NCBI GenBank assembly: GCA_022729995.1
Contig: DZBS01000021.1
Span: 1 to 38,906 of the forward strand
Source: Draconibacterium orientale
Lineage (GTDB): Bacteria; Bacteroidota; Bacteroidia; Bacteroidales; JAADGE01
Direction of reading: 5' to 3'
DNA length: 38,906 bases
Of the stretch, positions 33,737 through 38,906 are shown piece by piece. The notes under the pieces were generated by a model. The model ran no database searches. It was given only the letters and a program-made list of their open reading frames with translations, and was not told the DNA's origin. A program made the position numbers and the translations under genes. How positions within the stretch are numbered: the first letter of the stretch is position 1; each line of letters opens with the position of its first letter.

Positions 33737-34855
33737 ATGATGAACTTAGTCGCAAAAATGGCTAAGACTCTGCATGGAGATTATTTTGAATATATCTACA
33801 GAGGTAATTTCACACCTCAAATTACGCAAAACATTATAAATCTTACAGAAAAGAAATTTTACGTTGACGACCAAACAAAAACAATACGTAAAAGAATTTC
33901 TTTTATTATGATTGAATGCCTTCAAAACATTACTCGTCATCAAGACAAACCGGATGATTTTGAGATGGCAAATTCCGACCTGTTTATTCTACAAAAATTC
34001 AGCAATGCAATTTTCGTTTCTGCCGGAAATATCGTAAAAAACGAACATATAAGTTCTTTAAAACATAAACTCGATTCTGTTATTGGATTAACAGCCGATG
34101 AATTAAAAAAACATTATAAAGATGTATTAGAAAGCGGTGAAATTTCTGATAAAGGCGGTGCCGGATTAGGAATTTTATCTATGGCCAGAAGAACTGAAGG
34201 AAACATTGTTTATAAATTTAGAAAAATAAACGATGAATATTCATACTATTATATTCAAAATCGCATTTTCCTTGAAAATGAACCTCCAACAGAAGATTTC
34301 TCGGACTTGTTTTCTTTAGACAGAATTTCAAAATTTCACTTGCTTTTAAACAGAGAAAACATTTTACTTAATTTTAACGGCGAATTTGCTTTTGACAATC
34401 TTGAAAGCATATTGCCGATACTTGAAACTCAGGCAATTGGACAAAAAAAGACAAAAAGAATTGCATTTGAATTGACGGTTAAATTATTGAAAAACATTAT
34501 TTTCTTCGGCGATAATGATAATCATTATGACGAATCGAATCCAAACAGCGATAATACCAGAGGTGTTTTTCTTTTGTGCAAGCAAAACAACCATTTATAT
34601 TTAACAACTTCAAATCTTATTCAAAACTCAAAAGTTCTTCTATTAAAGAACAAAATAGATTTGATAAACAGCTTAGAAAAAGAAAGTTTGCCAAAAATAA
34701 AAATTTATTTGGAAGAGTTTTTTGAAACTTCGGAAAGCAATAAACCCGATTTAAGTTTAATTGATATGAGACAAAAAAGTAATAACGAAATTTATTACAG
34801 TATCAAAAAAATAAATGATAAAGTTTCATTCTTTATAATACAAGTAATAATTTAA
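33737..34855 (+). CDS. SiaB-type kinase fused to a degenerate second SiaB domain
   Basis: A 372-residue protein. Residues about 12-185 match the SiaB family (DUF6272), a kinase with a histidine-kinase-like ATPase fold: the N-box IECLQNITRH (E60, N64) and the glycine-rich lid KGGAGLGILSMAR (about 139-151). Residues about 200-372 align with the first half: RIAFELTVKLLKN with RISFIMIECLQN, KVLLLKNKIDLINSLEKE with HISSLKHKLDSVIGLTAD, and LSLIDMRQKSNNEIYYSIKK with LGILSMARRTEGNIVYKFRK. In this copy the Glu becomes Lys and the Gly-rich lid is lost, so it looks like a pseudokinase. The substrate is plausibly the convergent SiaC-like protein. The start could be the ATG at 33737 or the TTG at 33710; I prefer the ATG. 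Confidence 0.8.
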   Translation: MMNLVAKMAKTLHGDYFEYIYRGNFTPQITQNIINLTEKKFYVDDQTKTIRKRISFIMIECLQNITRHQDKPDDFEMANSDLFILQKFSNAIFVSAGNIVKNEHISSLKHKLDSVIGLTADELKKHYKDVLESGEISDKGGAGLGILSMARRTEGNIVYKFRKINDEYSYYYIQNRIFLENEPPTEDFSDLFSLDRISKFHLLLNRENILLNFNGEFAFDNLESILPILETQAIGQKKTKRIAFELTVKLLKNIIFFGDNDNHYDESNPNSDNTRGVFLLCKQNNHLYLTTSNLIQNSKVLLLKNKIDLINSLEKESLPKIKIYLEEFFETSESNKPDLSLIDMRQKSNNEIYYSIKKINDKVSFFIIQVII

Positions 34856-35223
34856 TTTTCAACTGAATATATTTCAAAAGGAATATCAATTAATTCCATC
34901 AAATCCTCTCCCATTTCAAGAATATCTTCATCGTCGGCATCATAATACCATTTAACTTTGATATCTTTTCCTTCTTGATAAAAATTATTAAGAGAAATTA
35001 GAATTTGAAATATTTTTTTGTGTGAAATACTGTTTAAGACATCGAAATATAATTCACATTCCAGACTTCCGTCCAAATGAACAATATTTGATTCGATATA
35101 TTCTATCAACGGAGTATAGATTTCAACAATATTCTCCGAATAAGATGGTCCTTTGATTTCAAATATTCTGTTTTCAAAATCAATATTAATAAAAGGAGTA
35201 TTTCTGGTTTGTTCAATCTGCAT
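34852..35223 (-). CDS. SiaC-family (DUF1987) phosphoprotein
   Basis: A 123-residue cytoplasmic protein with the DUF1987/SiaC pattern: RNTPFINIDFENRIFEIKGP at the N-terminus, where the family has TPxIxFD and IxGRSyPE, then SYSENIVEIYTPLIEYIES, CELYFDVLNSISHKKIFQIL and VKWYYDADDEDILEMGEDL near the end. In Pseudomonas aeruginosa SiaC is phosphorylated on a Thr by SiaB and dephosphorylated by SiaA, and in one state activates a diguanylate cyclase. The matching site here appears to be S65 or S67 in LNSIS, so Ser may replace Thr. No GGDEF gene is in the window. It converges on the SiaB-like gene with a 4-nt overlap of the 3' ends and has its own -7 element. Confidence 0.85.
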   Translation of the reverse strand: MQIEQTRNTPFINIDFENRIFEIKGPSYSENIVEIYTPLIEYIESNIVHLDGSLECELYFDVLNSISHKKIFQILISLNNFYQEGKDIKVKWYYDADDEDILEMGEDLMELIDIPFEIYSVEN

Positions 35224-35256
35224 CTGTTATGTTTTTATAACTAAACTCTTATCTTA

Positions 35257-35264
35257 CAAATATA
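35257..35264 (-). promoter_or_regulatory. -7 element (TATATTTG) of the SiaC-like gene
   Basis: CAAATATA on the plus strand is TATATTTG on the minus strand, predicting a leader of about 27 nt to the ATG at 35223. Confidence 0.5.
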
Positions 35265-35365
35265 AAAAAATTAATTTGAAAAATACTAATTTATATTTTT
35301 TTCCAAATATATATAAATAAAAAAATATTTCAACACAATAATAGAATTTGCTTTATATTTTTTTA

Positions 35366-35450
35366 AAAAAAAGTCTGTTTAATAAATACTTCCAATTTAA
35401 AAAACAATAAAATGTATAAGTAATTTTAATTTTTTAAACAGACTTTTTTT
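35366..35450. repeat. 17-bp perfect inverted repeat around 51 nt; probable terminator
   Basis: AAAAAAAGTCTGTTTAA (35366-35382) and its reverse complement (35434-35450) enclose 51 nt of AT-rich DNA. It starts 3 nt after the last gene of the oxidoreductase operon, so on the minus strand it forms a stem ending in T8 and should terminate that operon. The loop is far longer than usual, so a small non-coding insertion (MITE-like) with terminal inverted repeats is an alternative; no target duplication is evident. Confidence 0.65.
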
Positions 35451-35453
35451 ATC

Positions 35454-35999
35454 CTAATTCAAATTCACAACTTTATCTATTCCAACTTTTATTGCGTCTT
35501 CATTCATTGGAATTAAATTATGATGTCTTTCCGGCAACGATTTTTTAAGTCCCTTTATAACATTTTCCATTTTAACAACCGGTTTTATTTTCAAATAAGC
35601 TCCTAAAACTATCATATTAAAAGTTTTTGAGTTTTCTAACGATGAAGCTTCTTTTGCAGCTTCAATAGAAAATATTTTAATATCTTTTCTTGACGGATGT
35701 TTTGTAATTCCGTTCGGGTCATATAATAATACGCCTCCCGGTTTTACAGAACTTTCAAATTTATCCATTGATTGTTGATTCAAAATAATTGCTGAATCAA
35801 ATTCATGCAATACAGGAGAATTTATTCTTTCTTCGCTTAAAATTACTGTAACATTTGCAGTTCCGCCTCTCATTTCGGGTCCGTAAGAAGGCATCCAACT
35901 TACTTCCATATCTTGCATAATTCCTGAGTAAGCAAGTATTTTACCCATAGATAAAACACCTTGTCCGCCAAATCCGGCTATAATTATTTCTTCAGTCAT
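35454..35999 (-). CDS. 2-oxoacid:ferredoxin oxidoreductase, gamma subunit
   Basis: A 181-residue gamma subunit of the pyruvate/2-oxoacid:ferredoxin oxidoreductase family, with the signature IIAGFGGQGVLSMGKILAYSG (about 5-25), MEVSWMPSYGPEMRGGTANV (about 32-51), and an acidic middle with the MIVLGAYLK segment. The gamma subunit carries the CoA-binding part. It is the fourth and last gene of the operon, 35 nt after the beta subunit, and is followed at once by a large hairpin. Substrate (2-oxoglutarate, 2-oxoisovalerate or another) cannot be told from this subunit. Confidence 0.93.
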   Translation of the reverse strand: MTEEIIIAGFGGQGVLSMGKILAYSGIMQDMEVSWMPSYGPEMRGGTANVTVILSEERINSPVLHEFDSAIILNQQSMDKFESSVKPGGVLLYDPNGITKHPSRKDIKIFSIEAAKEASSLENSKTFNMIVLGAYLKIKPVVKMENVIKGLKKSLPERHHNLIPMNEDAIKVGIDKVVNLN

Positions 36000-36034
36000 T
36001 TTTTAAAATTTTATTTTTTTAAATTGATAAAAAA

Positions 36035-36805
36035 TTAGCCTTTAATATCTCCCAATTGAAAATAAGGAAGCATGTTTTCTTCAAGCCATTCGTTGGCTTT
36101 TTCAGGTGTCATTTTCCAACCGGAATTACAATTTGATACAATTTCAATAATTGAAGTTCCTTTTTTATCTCTTTGATTTTCAAAACCTTTTTGAATTGCC
36201 TTTTTTGCTTTTCTAACCAATCCGGGTTTATGAACCGCTTGGCGTGTGGCATAGCAAACTCCCGGAAGCATTGCAACTAATTCGGTAATTTTAATCGGGT
36301 CGCCCATCATTTTCACGTCTCTTCCGTAAGGCGATGTAGATGTTTTCATTCCGGGAAGTGTTGTAGGTGCCATTTGACCGCCTGTCATTCCGTAAATTCC
36401 GTTATTTATGAATATGATAACGATGTTTTCGCCTCGGTTGCAAGCATGAATTGTTTCTGCTGTTCCTATTGCCGCTAAATCGCCGTCGCCTTGATATGTG
36501 AAAACATATTTATCGGGGAAAACTCTTTTTATTCCTGTTGCAACAGCCGGAGCTCTTCCGTGAGCTGCTTGTTGCATATCAATATTCATAAATTCGTAGG
36601 CAAGAACAGAGCAACCAACAGGTGCAACACCAATTGTATCTGCGCCGATTCCCATTTCTTCTACAACTTCCATAGTAATTCTGTGTGCAACTCCGTGCCC
36701 GCATCCCGGACAATATGAAAGTGTATTATCAGTCATGAGCTTTGTTTTCACAAAAACAAGCTCACCTTTTTTTATTATTTCTTCGGGTGTTAATATTTCT
36801 GACAT
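36035..36805 (-). CDS. 2-oxoacid:ferredoxin oxidoreductase, beta subunit (TPP-binding)
   Basis: A 256-residue beta subunit. The thiamine-diphosphate motif is GDGDLAAIGTAETIHACNRG, followed by IIFINNGIYGMTGGQ (GDG...NN pattern). CPGCGHGVAHR near residue 32 is the family N-terminal motif, with PVGCS further on. The protein lacks the C-terminal extension with extra clusters seen in some PFORs; the cluster-bearing part is the separate ferredoxin-like subunit. It starts 1 nt after the alpha gene stop, implying tight coupling. In Bacteroidetes this type commonly serves as 2-oxoglutarate (Kor) or branched-chain 2-oxoacid (Vor) oxidoreductase. Confidence 0.94.
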   Translation of the reverse strand: MSEILTPEEIIKKGELVFVKTKLMTDNTLSYCPGCGHGVAHRITMEVVEEMGIGADTIGVAPVGCSVLAYEFMNIDMQQAAHGRAPAVATGIKRVFPDKYVFTYQGDGDLAAIGTAETIHACNRGENIVIIFINNGIYGMTGGQMAPTTLPGMKTSTSPYGRDVKMMGDPIKITELVAMLPGVCYATRQAVHKPGLVRKAKKAIQKGFENQRDKKGTSIIEIVSNCNSGWKMTPEKANEWLEENMLPYFQLGDIKG

Positions 36806-36806
36806 T

Positions 36807-37898
36807 TTATTTTCCTCCTATAAATTTTTGTTCTAAAGCTGCAACAACTTCATTTGGTGAAGGAATCATTCCTCCGTAACGTCCGTAATGCTCAACTCTT
36901 ACTTTTCCGTTAACTGCGAGTCTAACGTCTTGAACCATTTGCCCTGCATTCATTTCAACTGTTAAAATTCCTTTAACTTTATCGGCTGCTTGGTTAATAA
37001 TTTCGCTTGGGAAAGGCCACAATGTAATTGGTCTTATTAATCCGATTTTATATCCTTTTTCGGCTCCGAGTTGAATTGCTTTTTGGCAAATTCTTGCACT
37101 TGAACCGAATGCTACTAAAAGATAATCGGGATTATTTTCGCAATTAATTTTTTCGTAACGAATTTCGTTTTTTTCAATTACTCGATATTTTGCTTGAAGT
37201 TTATGATTGTGTGCTTCTTGTCTTTCAGATTTTAGTTCTAATGAAGTGATAATATTTCTTTCTCTGTCGGGAGTTTTTCCGGTTGTAGCCCAAGTTTTAT
37301 TATTTTCAATTACTTCTTTATCTGTAAGTCTGACTTTTTGTTTGGGAAGAACAACTTTTTCCATCATTTGCCCGATAACTCCGTCGCTTAAAATCATAAC
37401 GGGATTACGATATTTAAAAGCTAATTCAAAACTTAAATCTACAAAATCGGCCATTTCTTGAACCGAAGCAGGAGCTAAAACTATTAGATTATAATCGCCG
37501 TGTCCTCCACCTTTTACTGCTTGAAAATAATCGGCTTGCGAAGGTTGAATTGTTCCCAATCCGGGTCCGCCTCTTTGAACATTAACTATCAAACAAGGTA
37601 ATTCGGAACCTGCGATATATGAAATACCTTCAAGTTTCAAACTAATTCCCGGGCTCGATGATGATGTCATTGCTCTTTTTCCGCATGCTGCAGCTCCGTA
37701 AACCATATTTATTGCTGCAATTTCACTTTCTGCTTGTAAAACTTGCATGCCTGTTCTCAGGTATGGGTTTTCGAGCATAAGATATTCCAATATCTCTGAT
37801 TGTGGTGTTATAGGGTAACCAAAATATCCGTCAACGCCGGCTCTGATTGCAGCTTCTGCAATGGCTTCGTTACCCTTCATTAATCTTATTTCTTCCAT
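36807..37898 (-). CDS. vorB: 2-oxoacid:ferredoxin oxidoreductase, alpha subunit (VorB/KorA type)
   Basis: A 363-residue alpha subunit, recognised as VorB-type by IRLMKGNEAIAEAAIRAGVD and GYFGYPITPQSEILEYL at the N-terminus, then TSSSSPGISLKLEGISYIAG, PCLIVNVQRGGPGLGTIQPS and QADYFQAVKGGGHGDYN. The C-terminal domain II has YLLVAFGSSARICQKAI and IRPITLWPFPSEI. Database practice in Bacteroidetes is to call it '3-methyl-2-oxobutanoate dehydrogenase subunit VorB', but 2-oxoglutarate is equally possible; with AcnB in the window a role as TCA-cycle 2-oxoglutarate:ferredoxin oxidoreductase is reasonable. It is the second gene of the operon, 23 nt after the ferredoxin-like gene. Confidence 0.93.
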   Translation of the reverse strand: MEEIRLMKGNEAIAEAAIRAGVDGYFGYPITPQSEILEYLMLENPYLRTGMQVLQAESEIAAINMVYGAAACGKRAMTSSSSPGISLKLEGISYIAGSELPCLIVNVQRGGPGLGTIQPSQADYFQAVKGGGHGDYNLIVLAPASVQEMADFVDLSFELAFKYRNPVMILSDGVIGQMMEKVVLPKQKVRLTDKEVIENNKTWATTGKTPDRERNIITSLELKSERQEAHNHKLQAKYRVIEKNEIRYEKINCENNPDYLLVAFGSSARICQKAIQLGAEKGYKIGLIRPITLWPFPSEIINQAADKVKGILTVEMNAGQMVQDVRLAVNGKVRVEHYGRYGGMIPSPNEVVAALEQKFIGGK

Positions 37899-37921
37899 TA
37901 TTAATTTTGTTTTAGGGTTTT

Positions 37922-38155
37922 TTAATCGTTAGCGGGTTTGTATCTGTAAACTGTAATTACCATATCCGGGCACACCATTGCACAACTTACGCAACCTGTG
38001 CATGCTTCGTGATTTGCAGGATAGGCGTAGTTAAACCCTTTGCCGTTAACGTTTTGATTAAGTTTAATAACATCTGCAGGACAGGCTATAACGCAAAGAT
38101 TACAACCTTTGCATCGCTCTGTTTCAACTACAATTGCTCCTCTTATTTTTGCCAT
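37922..38155 (-). CDS. 2-oxoacid:ferredoxin oxidoreductase, delta (2x[4Fe-4S]) subunit
   Basis: A 77-residue ferredoxin-like subunit with two CxxCxxCxxxCP motifs: CKGCNLCVIACP and CTGCVSCAMVCP, each binding one 4Fe-4S cluster. It passes electrons from the TPP centre to free ferredoxin. The ATG at 38155 (MAKIRGAIVVETERCKGC) is chosen because the longer frame from 38188 would begin on the -7 element itself. It is the first gene of the four-gene operon, delta-alpha-beta-gamma, and lies directly behind a good TTG-N21-TATATTTG promoter. Confidence 0.93.
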   Translation of the reverse strand: MAKIRGAIVVETERCKGCNLCVIACPADVIKLNQNVNGKGFNYAYPANHEACTGCVSCAMVCPDMVITVYRYKPAND

Positions 38156-38187
38156 AACATTTAATTTTTTTATGAAATTTAAGTTCA

Positions 38188-38219
38188 CAAATATATTAAT
38201 TTTTCGCCGTTTGGAACAA
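38188..38219 (-). promoter_or_regulatory. Oxidoreductase operon promoter (TTG-N21-TATATTTG)
   Basis: On the minus strand a TTG (38219-38217) and TATATTTG (38195-38188) are 21 nt apart, within the Bacteroidetes range. The leader to the ATG at 38155 is about 25 nt. Confidence 0.65.
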
Positions 38220-38238
38220 TTTATTTAACATATCGAGA

Positions 38239-38252
38239 ATGACATTTGTCAT
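38239..38252. promoter_or_regulatory. Operator-like palindrome ATGACA-TT-TGTCAT
   Basis: Perfect 6-bp arms with a 2-nt centre, lying about 20 nt upstream of the -33 TTG of the oxidoreductase operon. The position would suit an activator site. Confidence 0.4.
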
Positions 38253-38336
38253 ACAATATCTGTTGTGTAATTGTTTAAACATCAAAAGGAAAAATTAAAA
38301 AACTGCAATTTGTTGGGGTTTTAAATTGAAATATTC

Positions 38337-38372
38337 TTGAACAAATAATAAATAAATATTTATATTGTTCAA
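38337..38372 (-). terminator. Hairpin downstream of the thioredoxin-like gene
   Basis: TTGAACAA (38337-38344) pairs perfectly with TTGTTCAA (38365-38372), with a further partly pairing AT-rich interior. It is about 105 nt after the thioredoxin-like stop and has no T-run after it, so termination is only one possibility. Confidence 0.35.
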
Positions 38373-38477
38373 CCAATTTAGGATAGATTTTTACTTATAA
38401 ATAAATATCAGTCATTTATAAATTAATTAGAGGATTTTTTTAAATTAATTTTAAACATTTTGAAAATAAAGAGTGTA

Positions 38478-38813
38478 TTAAAAAATCATTCCGTAAGGGC
38501 GTTCAATAATATTGTAAAGCTCGTCGATGCCGATATTTCGGCTTTTTCGGGCAAATTCTTTTCCTGAGAAAAAAACAAGTATTGACGGAACTGCAAATAT
38601 CGAATTTTGTGCGGCTGTTTCGGGGTCTAAAACGGTATCGGAATAATACATTTTCATTTGCGGAAATTCTTCGCTAAGCAATTGAGCCACTTTGGGTTTT
38701 AACACTTTACATACATTACATTTTTCGTGTGAAAAATATACTAAAATTGCTTCTTCTTTTTTAATTAAATTTTGAAATTCATTAAAGTTTTCTATTGTTT
38801 GCATCGAATTCAT
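38478..38813 (-). CDS. Thioredoxin-like protein
   Basis: A 111-residue thioredoxin-fold protein. The active-site motif is CNVC within YFSHEKCNVCKVLKPKV, unlike the CGPC of canonical thioredoxins, and the cis-Pro is in FAVPSILVFF. There is no signal peptide from the preferred ATG at 38813 (ATGs at 38819 and 38804 are alternatives); a longer frame runs to the window edge but adds a basic, hydrophobic stretch in front of a -7 element and is unlikely to be translated. It probably acts in cytoplasmic thiol-disulfide exchange; specific partners are unknown. It precedes the oxidoreductase operon in the same direction but is about 320 nt away, so they are probably separate units. Confidence 0.85.
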   Translation of the reverse strand: MNSMQTIENFNEFQNLIKKEEAILVYFSHEKCNVCKVLKPKVAQLLSEEFPQMKMYYSDTVLDPETAAQNSIFAVPSILVFFSGKEFARKSRNIGIDELYNIIERPYGMIF

Positions 38814-38835
38814 AAGCATTTTTTTTAAAAGTTTG

Positions 38836-38843
38836 CAAATATA
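38836..38843 (-). promoter_or_regulatory. -7 element (TATATTTG) of the thioredoxin-like gene
   Basis: CAAATATA on the plus strand is TATATTTG on the minus strand, predicting a leader of about 16 nt to the ATG at 38813. It supports the shorter gene start. Confidence 0.5.
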
Positions 38844-38906
38844 ATTAATCAATTCAAAAATTATGTTTTTTTTGAAACCATTTTTTCGTTTTAAACGTAA
38901 GAGCAA

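Larger units (their letters stand above)
38156..38477. other. Intergenic region with promoter and two inverted repeats
   Basis: About 320 nt without a gene, between the thioredoxin-like gene and the oxidoreductase operon, both on the minus strand. It holds the operon promoter (38188-38219), an operator-like palindrome (38239-38252) and a longer hairpin (38337-38372). The remainder is plain AT-rich DNA. Confidence 0.5.

Overview
The window is a low-GC chromosomal segment from a Bacteroidetes (Bacteroidota) bacterium, probably a Bacteroidales/Marinilabiliales-like or uncultured lineage. The evidence is internal. Most starts are A-rich with no Shine-Dalgarno. The Bacteroidetes -7 element TAnnTTTG sits just upstream of many genes. 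There is a PorW/SprE-type lipoprotein of the type IX secretion system, several SpoIIE-phosphatase, OmpA and PKD envelope proteins of the kind common in this phylum, and a VorB-type 2-oxoacid:ferredoxin oxidoreductase. Neither rRNA, tRNA, CRISPR nor a transposase was seen.

Layout. 1-2251 (minus): a two-gene heme-copper oxidase-superfamily enzyme that looks like a nitric-oxide-reductase-type variant; one active-site His is replaced by Asp and the CuA cysteines of subunit II are lost. 2525-6330: rubrerythrin, a small lipoprotein, and PorW/SprE. 6530-10158 (minus): enolase between two paralogous YhcG/DUF1016 PD-(D/E)XK nucleases. 10424-12936 (plus): a LamG-like/PD40/OmpA envelope protein with a small coiled-coil protein behind an unusually strong Shine-Dalgarno. 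12960-18100: an accessory patch with a DUF4160/DUF2442 pair, a PIN-domain toxin/antitoxin-like pair, a MuiA-family (DUF4139) gene, an AAA/DUF4143 ATPase, and four copies of a hairpin repeat of constant geometry. The MuiA 3' end is duplicated on the far side of the PIN module. 18098-20530 (minus): three exported proteins (PKD lipoprotein, LRR protein, YCII-like lipoprotein). 20627-24501: YchF and AcnB aconitase. 35454-38155 (minus): a four-subunit 2-oxoacid:ferredoxin oxidoreductase; 38478-38813 is a thioredoxin-like protein.

The most interesting region is 24638-35223. A minus-strand operon encodes a pilin-like secreted protein, then a perfect 36-bp palindrome, a second secreted protein, and a 1,199-residue outer-membrane protein with Ig-like N-terminal domains, a beta-strand-rich middle, carboxypeptidase-regulatory-like repeats and an OmpA peptidoglycan-binding end. 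Divergent to it are a PapD-like chaperone candidate and a MORN-repeat protein. Around and between these lie three parts of a SiaA/B/C-type partner switch: a TPR-TM-SpoIIE phosphatase, a SiaB-type kinase fused to a degenerate second copy of its own domain, and a SiaC-type (DUF1987) phosphoprotein. I read this as a candidate chaperone/usher-like surface-fibre system under Ser/Thr partner-switch control. The individual families are recognisable; their combination and function are inference.
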